This document shows positions 46,815-59,200 of a stretch of DNA of 64,000 bases, in pieces (within the stretch, counting starts at the first letter, position 1; every line of letters starts with the position of its first letter). Both the position numbers and the translations under genes were made by a program. Origin of the DNA: Thysanoteuthis rhombus (taxonomy: Eukaryota > Mollusca > Cephalopoda > Oegopsida > Thysanoteuthidae). The notes beneath the pieces were generated by a model. That model was given only the letters and a program-made list of their open reading frames with translations, was not told the DNA's origin and ran no database searches. Location: the NCBI GenBank assembly GCA_963457665.1, contig OY735227.1, positions 51,465,344-51,529,343 on the forward strand. The letters run 5' to 3'.

Positions 46815-49800
46815 GTAAGTATTGTTTTATTTTTCATCAATTTTCGCTTTCTATGACCAAAAGACGTGAAGTAGACCTCTTGGCCTTTCGTTTTTAAGTC
46901 TCAAGTTCAGAACAAAAAAAAAGGCATTTTTTGACGCTTTTTTACTTATTGTCCAAAATTTTGAGAAGAGATTAACATTCAAATAATTTTTCAAACCTCT
47001 ACTTGTTATTCTTATTATTTACACGACAGCTCGACCAATCCATTGTACGGCCTTAATAGCATTGCTATTTCTAAAAAATCTGTTTGCAACCGTTACATGA
47101 CACAACCGGAAAAAAGTGTCCCTCCCTTTCCATACTAATAGTACACCTGACAGAGGCCGTAGAATAGATCGATCGAAACGTCGTATGATCAACGAAAACA
47201 ACGAGGAGTTCAATTGTACGAAAAACTCTTTTTTAAGAAATAGTTTCCGAAAATAGTCAACATGTTTTTTTTTCCCCAGTTTTTAAGTAAGCGCGGCTGA
47301 CTGGGTGTGTATGTACGTATATATCACGCATACAGGGTACACCAATGGAGCCAGATGGCAGAAAAATTAAACACTTATCATGTTTAGGAAAAACTTTAAA
47401 AACAATTCCTTTCTTAAATAGGTTTTTAACGTGGGTTTCATTTTGCAATGTAAGTATGTGCTAAATTGATCTCTTAGTTTGTGTTCGACAGCATGCGCAT
47501 TTCTTTAAAAATTCTGACAGAGTTCAAGGCGAGAGAAGTAACTCACTCATTGATCATCTCCTTTTCCAATTTTCTAATTGATCACCCCCAACACAGCCCT
47601 GGTCACCTGACAGCTTCTATCAAGCGACTAAGCAGACCTGTTTATTTATTTTCCTTTTTTATTCCTTTGAAATTTTTACTTCGTAATGGTCGACATGAAA
47701 GCTTAAAAATGATTTCCATCAAACTGAAACTTGAAAGGTTAGTCACGTGAGAAATATGACCGAAAAATAACTAGATTTCTATCTTGTCATCGAAATCAAT
47801 CGAAATCTTCTTATGGTGAAACTTGTTCTTTGATTAATCCTCAGTTGATTGATACGTTTTTATTCTCAAATGTAGTAGATAATGTTGTTTTTGCGAAGGT
47901 TTTGATGGGCAAAGATCGCCTCGTTGCAAGGCACGAAAATAGTCCACCAAGACACCTCGGTCTGTTTAGCTCTCGTAAGGAGCACCCCATTTTAATATAT
48001 TGGAAATATCTTTTGATATGAATTCTCCACGCTTTGTTTGTTCTTAAATACTTTATGAATGAAATAAATAATCAACGATAAATAAAACACACAGAACTGC
48101 GTAACCGACTGCATTGAAAGTTTATGTTTTAAACATCATGATAAACTTATTTGAGAAATTTTGGATCCGAGAATTTTGCGTACGTAGAATTTGAATTTTG
48201 CTACTCCATTCCAGTGGTGCCAATTTGGCAGTTTTAGCATCAAAGTTTAGCCCCTTTCATTAACTTAACCTGCAATGATATTACTACTTCAAAAACACTT
48301 GACCGGGCCAATATTTTGATGGTAAAATTAATTTGAATATTAATCAACGTAAGATTTGAAGCAGGAAAAAAAAAAAAAATAAGAAGCAGGCTAAATCTAC
48401 TCCCAGAACATCCTAATTGGCAATACAGCTCGAAGCTTATGTTCTGCAGAACAAAACCTGATATACTAATAAGTCATAGGAACGATTGTCTCGGAAACAC
48501 AGGCCTTTCGAAAGCATTAATTCGCCATAATGCTTCACATATTTCCGTCAAATTTCATCCCAGAAAGTGGGCAAATTTTATAGTAAAAGAAAATCTTTTG
48601 TGCCTCATTTTTCTCTTTTAAACAATGTGGAAAGGCTTTATTCCATTACCTTAAAAATTGCGACTTGAAATTTTCATAACTTTTGATCTAATGGATGGAT
48701 TTTGATCTAATAAAGGGTATTTTGCTGAGTAAAAGGTTCTTTATTTTGGACAACGACTTTCAGTTACACTAGTCGCACAACTAAAATCCACCTGACTCCC
48801 ATAAAAACTTCTACACATTTTAATGAATATCGTTCTCTGAAGTTTTGATTGAAAGAATTGTGTGTCATTAGTTCTCCGAATTATTCGTACGAATATCCTC
48901 ACATTTCTTGTTTTAATCCGTAATGTGTCAGCTGTTGCACTCTCCGGTCCTCTGAAGTTCCGAGAGATGAAATATGGTCATTTTTACTATTGTAAACTGT
49001 CGTTGTGACGGCACTCGTTGTAAGGTCACTATTTAATGACACACGCGTTCTAACGACACGTTTGCTTTTATATTATCGAAAGTATATTGTCGTTTGCAGT
49101 ACGTGAGGATCTCTGAGCTGTGTCTATGGATTGTTACTCACTAAAAAGCAAGCAAAAATAATAAGGAATACATCTTTTAAAATTCTAATCTATTACAAAA
49201 ACAGAAGAATTCTTCTCTCGTAACTGATATACACAACAATGAAATCTCTGTTTTTTTTTTGGCTACTAGTTCGTCTTTTTGTGGGAAACCCCGCTCCACC
49301 TACCCTAAAGGAAAAAGTATTCACCGCAACTTTAATTTTTACTGAATACGAATATTTTTGTCCCCCCTTTGGATTGTTAAAATTCTCCCCCTTTGGGATA
49401 CACCCACCTCCGGTTGAGAACCTCTGGATTTGAAGCATTGATGATATTCTGGTTTTGTTTGGTTTCCGCTGTAAATTCAATGAAAGGCAAAGTTCAACTA
49501 ATTTCGCTTTTATTGTTTTGGATGTTTCTCGTACGTACCATGATTTGTTCTTTCTAAAAATAACAACTATCACGCAGTTGTACTTCCGTAAATCGCTTTG
49601 TTCTCAAGAAGTTTACTCCACACAAAACAACTCTTTAGATTTAAATGTTAGCATAAAATCCACTCGTTATAACCGCGAATTCGTTATAGCGCGTTGTAAT
49701 AACGGGAGTTCCCAATATAAAAAACATCACCTCTCATTTTTTCGACTTCACATTGCGTCTGTGTGTTTACAAACTTCTCTATTCAGTACATTTATCAAAC

Positions 49801-52800
49801 TGACATTTTCATTGTACATGGTATGGTCGGACTATTTTCCTCGTCTATATGTTCATTTGATCTCAACGTTTCCGTTATGTACGCTTCAGTTATTCTTGGT
49901 TCTTCAAAGTGGAATCACTTTCCAAGGTGTATGCTTGTATTAGATAGGATACATCCACTTCTTTTCGCGCCTCAGGAAGTGATTCCACATTTTAGAACCA
50001 GGAACACCTGATAAAGGCTACGGTTGGAATAAATCAACACGTAGACAAGGAAAATAGTCTGACCATATCATACACAATGATCAATACAAAATCAAAATCC
50101 AGACGAGAAATATTATTTGAATCTTCTTTGTTTTTAACTCAATGTTTCCTACTGAAGCGCCCCTATTCTTTCAGTAGGAATTAAGTACGAAACCCTTCTT
50201 TTAGCTAGATATCGAAAACATCACTTCCTCCTCCGACCCTTATAAAAGTATTGGACACACGTTTTCCAAAGCTCGTTAGCGCGGGCACTCCCTGCTGGTT
50301 ACGCTTCTGGCCCCGGCACTTGTTACCAGCTACTCTCTCTTTTTTCTTCTCCATAAAATCGGTATTATTTTGCCGACCATCCAGCCGATCCGATCTTGAC
50401 CATTTTCTCACCGTGACTGTACAAACTTTGCCCACTTTACTTCACCGACGTCGAGGCATCTCACATACGTACATTTATGCCACCGAGTCTTCATCACGTG
50501 CTCCAAACGTGTATATACCTCTCACTCTCATGAATGAAATGGCATTGCTTTTTACTATCGATGGTCACAACGATCTTTCCTAATTTTCTTTACTTAGAGA
50601 AACATGCATAGATAAAACTCCGTGTTCTCCGTTATTCGTGGTCTATACGTCGAGTGTCTATCGGCGTCAGAGAATAGCCCCCCCCCCCAAGTCACACGCA
50701 CAACTTGGCAGTTCGGCTCATACACAGATGCTGGTTTCCATATTCATTCCCTGGTACGATCCAAGCCATATGGATTCACAAGCAGTTCAGACAATCCGCT
50801 TTGACTCCGACGCCAGTGCTATCAATGACAACAAAGCTCCCACCTTTCGCTATCACTTCTTATCTCTTTACGCGATCGATCAGATTTATGTTATCATTAC
50901 TTGTACTTCATTTTCATTCGTCATTATTGTCCTAGTATTAAATGTACGTCTTATTTGTCCATCCAAATACTTCTGTTCTTTTTACTTTGTTTAATCTCCG
51001 CGTCAAAGTTATACTTGGTGCGCATTCTCTTCGTACATCTCCCTTTCTCCTTCAGCATCTTCAGTGATGTTGACACCACCATCAAACCACGAGGAGAGAA
51101 AATCCTTTGTCTCCCAACATCTTCGCACCAACCATTCCTCAATCAGATCAACTAGAACTATCCAGGACAATGAAGATATCCTAAATTACAAAGACTTCCG
51201 AACATGCGCATCCTGGGCGAAGTCGGCTTTAGCGTCCATTACAAATTTTGAATTTCAAACAGCTCTCACATTTTGTTGCCTAACCTCAACATCGGAATTA
51301 CGTCCTTTAGATTTGAAAAATCTTGTATCTGGAATAAAATGAAAAAATGCGTCTGAAATGCAATATAATTTATCAAACAACTGTAGTCATCAAAAATAGC
51401 GAAGGGGTTTATCTTTTTTTTTATATGTGCGTGTGTTTGTGTTTTTAAGTACTCCAGGCCATATCGTTTTGACTACAGACTTCAAAATTGGCATCAGTAC
51501 ATTAGAGCCCTTCTAAAAATGTATTTTTGATTTTATGACCCCCCCAACCTTTTGATCCGTTTTGAGCCTTATTCTGAAGGTTTAACATTTAGATTCTCCT
51601 GAATCTAGATATTTCTAGATTAAAAAAAAAATTTCTCGTGCTGTGATTATGTAATTGCTGAAACCGTGGAAATTAGAAACAACCGCGAAGGAATAAAGAT
51701 CAATATGGCATTTAAATACTTTATTTATTAGATACACATGGGTACATCTTGATTGGTGCGGTTGATTCGTTCCAATATTTTCCATATTGTTCAAAACCAC
51801 ACTGCTCAATGTCTCTTTAAATGTTATTGTCTCCAGCTGTTACATTAGTTTGTACCGTAGTACTTTGTTGTATTACACCAAAACACGGACAAATCGAAAC
51901 TGCACCATTCAAGGTATTCATGTGTACAATACAATGAAATAAATCGAATAAAGTAAACAAATAAACAAAACTACATTTTCCTTTGTTTCTCTTTCTCTTC
52001 GACTTATATTCCTTTAAAAACCCAGCAGTCAGGTCCATCTCTCTTTTACTCCACTCCTTCAAACATGATTCAAGCATCCAGCAGACAAGCTCATCTCTCT
52101 TTAGAACATGATGTGTTATCGTGATGTGATAGGTAGAGGGAGTAACTGTTATGCACTTTAATTATTTGTGAATTTTGTTTTAAGTGTTTTAACGGGGATT
52201 AATTTATAGTTATGATATAAAGGAAGATGTCGATGTTACTTTTCAGAAGGGAAACTGATGGGAGGCTTTTTGAAAACATCTTGGGCCTCCAATGGAAAGG
52301 CTCGAAAGCTTTATAAATAGGAGTTACCCTACTGCAATTCTGCTGACAAATCTCAATAAATATTGTAGGGGATCCTCAAAAACTAAGTGTCCTACGAGCC
52401 CAAAGACTGTACCTAAGTGTCAGATTTTATTTTTTGTTAAACTGTCTTATTTGTCTCTCGGGTATGTTAAAGAGTCTAATGACTCTGTAATATGCCCAAA
52501 CAGGGAAAATGCATATTTTACAGAAATTGCAGCGTCATTGTAAGGCTCGAACCTCAACTGCTTTAAAAGGGATTTTTCAAAATAGAAGAACTATAATTAC
52601 AATAAGTTGCTTTTAGTAAACATCATTTCTAATCTCTGTTTAATGTTTTTTCACATTTTTAGGATAAAGCTTGTTTAGTTGTGAGGAATTCAAACACAGT
52701 TTACAAAAATGGAAAGCCAAGAACTGAATTTTATGAAATTAGGATCATGGTAAGAGAGGAAATTTTCATCTTTTTTTTCTGGTTTTTGAACATTCAATCA

Positions 52801-53209
52801 ATCAATCTATGCAATCCAAGACTTTTTGGACATTTTAAATTTAGACATTCATTCTGTATTGCTAATGGCCCCGTCAAAAATTTTGATTCATTATCTGTTA
52901 TCATTTATATAGAAATATTTTGTACTTTTTTTTTATCCATTTTACTTTCAGATTTTTGAGTGTTGGCTCCTCAGGCTGCTATTCTTTACTATCGAATTGC
53001 AGAAACGCTTCCTAAAGCTATAAAAGAAAGCGATCCTTTATGTATTCAGATTGTGGGAAGGATTACTTCACCAGGGAGTTTCAGATGGCTAAAAGTGGCT
53101 AAACTTGAAAAAAAAAAAAAAAAAAAAACTCATACAAGGGCTCCAAAATGTAAAAATATACAGCATATTGATCAGATATTAACATTCAAATGAACTCACA
53201 CAGACACAC

Positions 53210-53268
<59 letters not shown>

Positions 53269-56200
53269 TGAAGAAATTGCTGTATGATCCAACAGAATGA
53301 TTGCATTGCATTATATTAAAGCTCTTATTCGAGATGATCTCTGGTCATTACATATTTAATATATCACTTGGTCTAACAATGTAAATAGTATAAACAATAA
53401 AAGAAAATGGGACTGGTGCAGGAATCGAACCTGTGACCGATAGAGTAGCTGGTTCAACGTAGCGATGCTCTTACCATTGAGCTAAATAGAGAGAAACTTA
53501 TGTTGACTTTTTTGGTGAGAATTTGGATGACAGTTTCTAATAAAACCGTTGTTTGAATAAAGTTAATCAAATCACTTTTAGCGATTCAAAATGACCAATT
53601 GAAAATGACCATGCCTGATGTTTTATTGCAAAGATTGTTGCAGGTTTTCATAACTTCACGTTGAACCAATGATGCATGTATCGATGCTGAAACTGGAGTT
53701 AACACACAAAATAAGTGAAACAGTTCTGTGGATTGGTGAAATGGTGAACTGATAACGAAGATGGCTATTTTCTTATTTCTTTCCCATTTAATATGTATGG
53801 TTAGGAACTGAGGATGTTCGCATGAGTTTTCCTTTGATTTTTCAGAGCAGCTGCACAATCTCTGCTCAACCCTTGTCAGGGGGTGTTTGGCGAACATTTA
53901 AAGAATTTCGTTGGCTTCGAGGATCTTTTCAGAAACAATACCGTCACCAGTGAGTAATGTCACTTATTTTTAATCTAGCTCAAGAGTGGCCAAGAGAGCA
54001 CGTGCCCACATTGGCTACATCATCATCAAGCCTTTCAGTGTCCGTTATTGGACATAGACCATTTGTAAGATTCACCAGATCTCTATCACGGCCGTAATAA
54101 TGCTAGTATCTTCCACACTGTCTAAATCATCAAGCCATCTTATTTTCCGTCAGCCACAGTTTCGCATATTATCTCTCTTGGTGTTGTGGGTCCGCTTGAA
54201 CCTTACCAATTGGTATTTTTTAGCTACACTATATTCGTATTTCACAAAATATTTTGAAAAGAAAGACAACAACATGATTGAAAGCATTCTTGAAGATGTC
54301 CGTTCAGACAATCAATAACTGAGGTGACAATAAAATGCTTTCACGTGCCATAGGTTCGCCACCCCTGGTCTAGCTGGTTAGAAAATTCAGTCTGGAAATT
54401 TTGCTCTATTTTAAATAACATATAAGACCAAACTTTCTGAGATTAAATTTTCTTATCTTAAATTTCTGCATATAGTAAAACTACATTATGATAGTCTTTC
54501 ATTCATTCCTACCTTTCTAATTTCATTTCTTTCAACGTCAATATTTCCATAATGGCTTATATATTTCCATTATTTTTAGACCAAATTTCCCTGATCCTTG
54601 ATTCTGTCGCATTGAATCAATGAACTGTGGAGGACTGAGTGCAGGTGGAGGAGCATTTTGCACGCCCGTTAGAGTTTATGTATCGTCTGTGGAATTCTTA
54701 ATTGACAATTCCATCCAGTAGCAATTTTTCACGCTAACGTTTCAGCAGAAGGAAAATGTTTATTTTTCAATTTCTACTTTTGGTATTAATTTCTTTAACT
54801 CTAAGGTAAATATTTGCATTAGGTTTGTAAACTTTATCTTTCAAAATATCAAAGATAACAACTGATACTGACTTATGTGGCTGCTGCTACCTCTGTTGAA
54901 GTTCAAATTTTCATTTACGTTTCAGAACTTTAAAATCATTTGTCATTTTGAGAAACTGCCGAAGGTTTGGCTTGCCAACCTAGAGTGATCCTTTGCTTGA
55001 TTTCTTCCTCTTTTGAGGATTTCATGGAGATTTGTTGTCTTAAGTAGATGAAGGGGTCTACTTTCCCCTGTTTTGCATATTCGATTTTGACACTTACGTC
55101 CTTATTCTCGATGTGATTGTTGCACATGACTTTTGTTTTATTGAAATTCATGTGGGCTGACAAAAACCAGACGATTTAAAGATTCCTAAAAAGAAGAGTA
55201 TACAACCAATGCATCCTCCTGATAGTCACTTAAGGATCTGAAACACGGAACCTAATCAAGAGAAGAGAAGCATGCAATGTGCTCATGAGAAAATCATGCT
55301 CAAGCTTACATGGAGAGATCACAAGACAGCACAGTATATCAGGAAGAAAACAGGAGTCCGAGACATCATAGAATCTATTAAAAAACTTAAATGGCAATGG
55401 GCAGGCCATGTTGGAAGAATGATAGACAACCGATGGACATCACAACTCATAACATGGATGCCAAGAAATCACACGCGAAACCGATGCTGACAGAATACAA
55501 GATGGAGAGATTCAGAAAATACTGGCTCTGTGATTCCCATGATAGAGAATTGTGGCGGATCCTGTTGAAGGTCTATGTCCAGCGACAGACAATAAAAGAC
55601 TGATGATGATGATGATGATTTTGAGAATCAGTATCAGAAATAACAAGGAAAAAATTTTAGTGAATTTTTGTTATTAGTTACATATGTATATTTTTAGTGT
55701 TATAAATATGAAGGAAACACTCATTTACCCTAATCTTAAATTCAATAGAAAATATTTGTAAAAACTAAAATGTGACTTGAATAGGTCAGTGTTATTGATT
55801 ATCTCTCTTTGATATTTTGAACGTTCCAAGAACCCAAAGAGATTATTTATCAGCACTTGTTCGTGTTTCTTTAAATGAGATTTTTCTATTCAGAGATTTA
55901 TTCGGATGATTTCACTTGTTTTTGTCGTTTGTATTCATAACAGGACGTTTGGAGAAGAAAATTTGTTAACAGCTATCACATTCAGATAGAACAGTTGAAA
56001 AAGGCAGGAAAATCGGTCATCTGAAATGGTGTGTTAATAGCATAGACAACAATGAGTTCAACTCTTTTCAAAAACTATAGACAGTAAAATATTTCTAATC
56101 AAACTTTTTCATTTTCTTCTGCAGGAAAATGCCTTGCTTGCCTCCAAACTATCTGTTTCGCAGGAACTATGACCAAGATGTTGTCCGTGAAAGAATGAAG

Positions 56201-59200
56201 GGTCTGCAGGAGTTTTTGGAAGAGTGAGTTCAATTTTTGGTGCCAGTGAAATTGGTTATTCCTAAATGGCAATTGGTTATTCCTAAATAGCAATTGGTTA
56301 TTCCTAAATGGCAATTGGTTATCCCTAAATGGCAATTGGTTATCCCTAAATGGCAATTGGTTATTCCTAAATGGCAATTGGTTATCCCTAAATGGCAATT
56401 GGTTATTCCTAAATGGCAATTGGTTATTCCTAAATGGCAATTGGTTATCCCTAAATGGCAATTGGTTATTCCTAAATGGCAATTGGTTATCCCTAAATGG
56501 CAATTGGTTATCCCTAAATGGCAATTGGTTATTCCTAAATGGCAATTGGTTATTCCTAAATGGCAATTGGTTATCCCTAAATGGCAATTGGTTATTCCTA
56601 AATGGCAATTGGTTATCCCTAAATGGCAATTGGTTATTCCTAAATGGCAATTGGTTATTCCTAAATGGCAATTGGTTATCCCTAAATGGCAATTGGTTAT
56701 CCCTAAATGGCAATTGGTTATTCCTAAATGGCAATTGGTTATCCCTAAATGGCAATTGGTTATTCCTAAATGGCAATTGGTTATCCCTAAATGGCAATTG
56801 GTTATCCCTAAATGGCAATTGGTTATTCCTAAATGGCAATTGGTTATCCCTAAATGGCAATTGGTTATTCCTAAATGGCAATTGGTTATTCCTAAATGGC
56901 AATTGGTTATCCCTAAATGGCAATTGGTTATTCCTAAATGGCAATTGGTTATCCCTAAATGGCAATTGGTTATTCCTAAATGGCAATTGGTTATCCCTAA
57001 ATGGCAATTGGTTATTCCTAAATGGCAATTGGTTATTCCTAAATGGCAATTGGTTATCCCTAAATGGCAATTGGTTATTCCTAAATGGCAATTGGTTATC
57101 CCTAAATGGCAATTGGTTATCCCTAAATGGCAATTGGTTATTCCTAAATGGCAATTGGTTATCCCTAAATGGCAATTGGTTATTCCTAAATGGCAATTGG
57201 TTATTCCTAAATGGCAATTGGTTATCCCTAAATGGCAATTGGTTATTCCTAAATGGCAATTGGTTATCCCTAAATGGCAATTGGTTATCCCTAAATGGCA
57301 ATTGGTTATCCCTAAATGGCAATTGGTTATTCCTAAATGGCAATTGGTTATCCCTAAATGGCAATTGGTTATTCCTAAATGGCAATTGGTTATCTCTAAA
57401 TGGCAATTGGTTATCCCTAAATGGCAATTGGTTATTCCTAAATGGCAATTGGTTATCCCTAAATGGCAATTGGTTATTCCTAAATGGCAATTGGTTATCC
57501 CTAAATGGCAATTGGTTATCCCTAAATGGCAATTGGTTATTCCTAAATGGCAATTGGTTATCCCTAAATGGCAATTGGTTATTCCTAAATGGCAATTGGT
57601 TATCCCTAAATGGCAATTGGTTATCCCTAAATGGCAATTGGTTATTCCCAAATGGCAATTGGTTATTCCCAAATAGGGACAGTGGTTCATTTTTTTTTAA
57701 TGACCCAATAATCTTCAGTAATCATAACTATCAATGTATGTAGCAGTCACTTCCTTTTATGCCAGGGCATCAATTATAGAAAGAATGGTTTGTGAGCTTT
57801 TTACCTAACCCCCCTCCCCCTGGTCCCATTAACTGCCAATACTTATTCAGACAATTCTTATAGCAACAAGAAATATCAGATCAGATCTTCAGCAGTTGAA
57901 TGTTGTATCTACTAACCTAAGCCATCTGATGAAAGCCAGCTGAATACCATTCTTAGGAACAGGTTTTTTGGCTAGTTAAAACTAAGACATAAGTTATCTG
58001 TACATAGTTTTCACTACATATACAAAAGTTACATTATAATAATGAAGACATGACTTATCTGCCAATGGTTTTGATTACATATACTTGTTAGCTCCATTAT
58101 GATTAGGAAGACACCAATTATCTGTCCGTAGTTTTAGTTACATATACCTATATTAGATCCATCATAATAAGGAAAGCAGTAAAACAAAATCTTTCTGTTT
58201 TTCTTTCTGTTACCTGTCATTTTTAAATGTTTGAGAGACGGATAAGATATTTAACCAAAGTGTGTTATATCTTCTATCAGAGAACAGTTTTGGGTCCTTT
58301 TAGGTGAGGGGTTCCCAAAATCTTGGCACTGAGTGTGCAGGGTAAGTAAGGAATAAGTTTATATGGTTAGATTTGATTGCCTACAACATTTCCACCTATT
58401 CCTATTATCACCTACTTGTTTGGAAGACCGTAAATAAAAACAGATTTTCATCAAAAGACTTATCTAAAATGACCACAATATTATATTTTTTCAATAAGCA
58501 ATCAATTAATATATAATTACATGGTGTTTTGAACGTAATTTCTTGTGATAAAAACAACACCTTCATTCACAACTGAACTTGTAATTGACTTTTGATTATC
58601 AGCAGTTCAGTTAAAATACAGTTGTTCTTCTTGGACCCTAACACCCGCATTATAAGATGATCTACTATATTTCCCAAGCCTACTTTGCAGATATCAAATT
58701 CATTGAATGGTTCTTGTGATTGGAGATAGAATCTTATATACTACTATGTAAATACAAAGTAGGTAAACTGGATACTTTTAAATGACTAAAATGATAATAT
58801 AATACTAAGTATTAGTAAGTATGCCCAGTCTCTGGGATTCAGTGGCCCTGAGGCAACACCTGCCCACTGCACTAAAAGGGAAGAGACAGGCTTGACCTGG
58901 CACCTTTATAACACTGGTCACAGGTACTTTGCAATTTTTGTCATTAAACTGACCTTGTGTTGCATTCTGCCCTTGAGGGGAGCTACTCGAACAATTTTCA
59001 ATTTCTGAAATTTCAGGTGTCTGCAGCTGAAGTACATTGTATCGGAATTGATGTTCCATTTGTTTGTACAAACAAATCTCTCAATTGAAGATATAAAACA
59101 GCAACAATCGAAGAAGGACCGCCATTTGTTTTTCATGTGCTTTTGGGCGTGCAGTAGCCGAAAATCAGAAGAAAATGAGTAAGTATTAAACAAAAAACCT

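Larger units (their letters stand above)
46815..52662 (+). other. Sorting nexin intron 1
   Basis: 5.85 kb. It contains the repeat with GATCGAAACGTCGT (about 47147-47230), a fragment of an interspersed repeat (about 47400-47470), a hAT-like end at 49410-49431, the fold-back element 49809-50080 and a CpG-rich stretch 50.2-51.3 kb. Open frames of up to about 160 codons there show no recognised domain. Confidence 0.65.
53950..56124 (+). other. Sorting nexin intron 3
   Basis: 2.2 kb. A hAT-like MITE with a nested RTE fragment begins about 30 bp after the donor. A 5'-inverted RTE insertion is at 54955-55617. The rest is AT-rich. Confidence 0.85.
56224..59016 (+). other. Sorting nexin intron 4
   Basis: 2.8 kb: half of it the 21-bp minisatellite, then a three-copy tandem (57986-58174), a repeat related to 21.3-21.6 kb (about 58300-58660), and unrecognised sequence. 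Confidence 0.85.

Noticed and set aside
49621..49720. CGTTATAACCGCGAATTCGTTATAGCGCG as a regulatory operator
   Set aside because: Inverted-repeat-like but isolated, with no gene start nearby; more likely part of an old repeat.
50251..50994. Overlapping open frames of about 110 codons on both strands
   Set aside because: They fall in the CpG-rich part of sorting nexin intron 1, where TA-poor composition makes stops rarer; no domain or splice context.
52960..53193. 77-codon frame (QAAILYYRIAETLPKAIKES) ending in poly-Lys
   Set aside because: The Lys run is a poly-A stretch. It could be an old retrocopy, but nothing recognisable supports a gene.
53408..53491. Functional tRNA gene on the - strand
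   Set aside because: A and B boxes are good, but acceptor and anticodon stems do not pair, so it is better explained as a SINE head or tRNA pseudogene.
56250..57677. CRISPR-like array of regular repeats
   Set aside because: Units are directly adjacent with no spacers, and the context is a spliced animal gene.
56099..57690. Frames of 460-519 codons (VIPKWQL, NQLPFRD and CHLGITN repeats)
   Set aside because: Artefact of the 21-bp repeat, whose unit is a multiple of three and contains no stop in these frames. It lies in sorting nexin intron 4.
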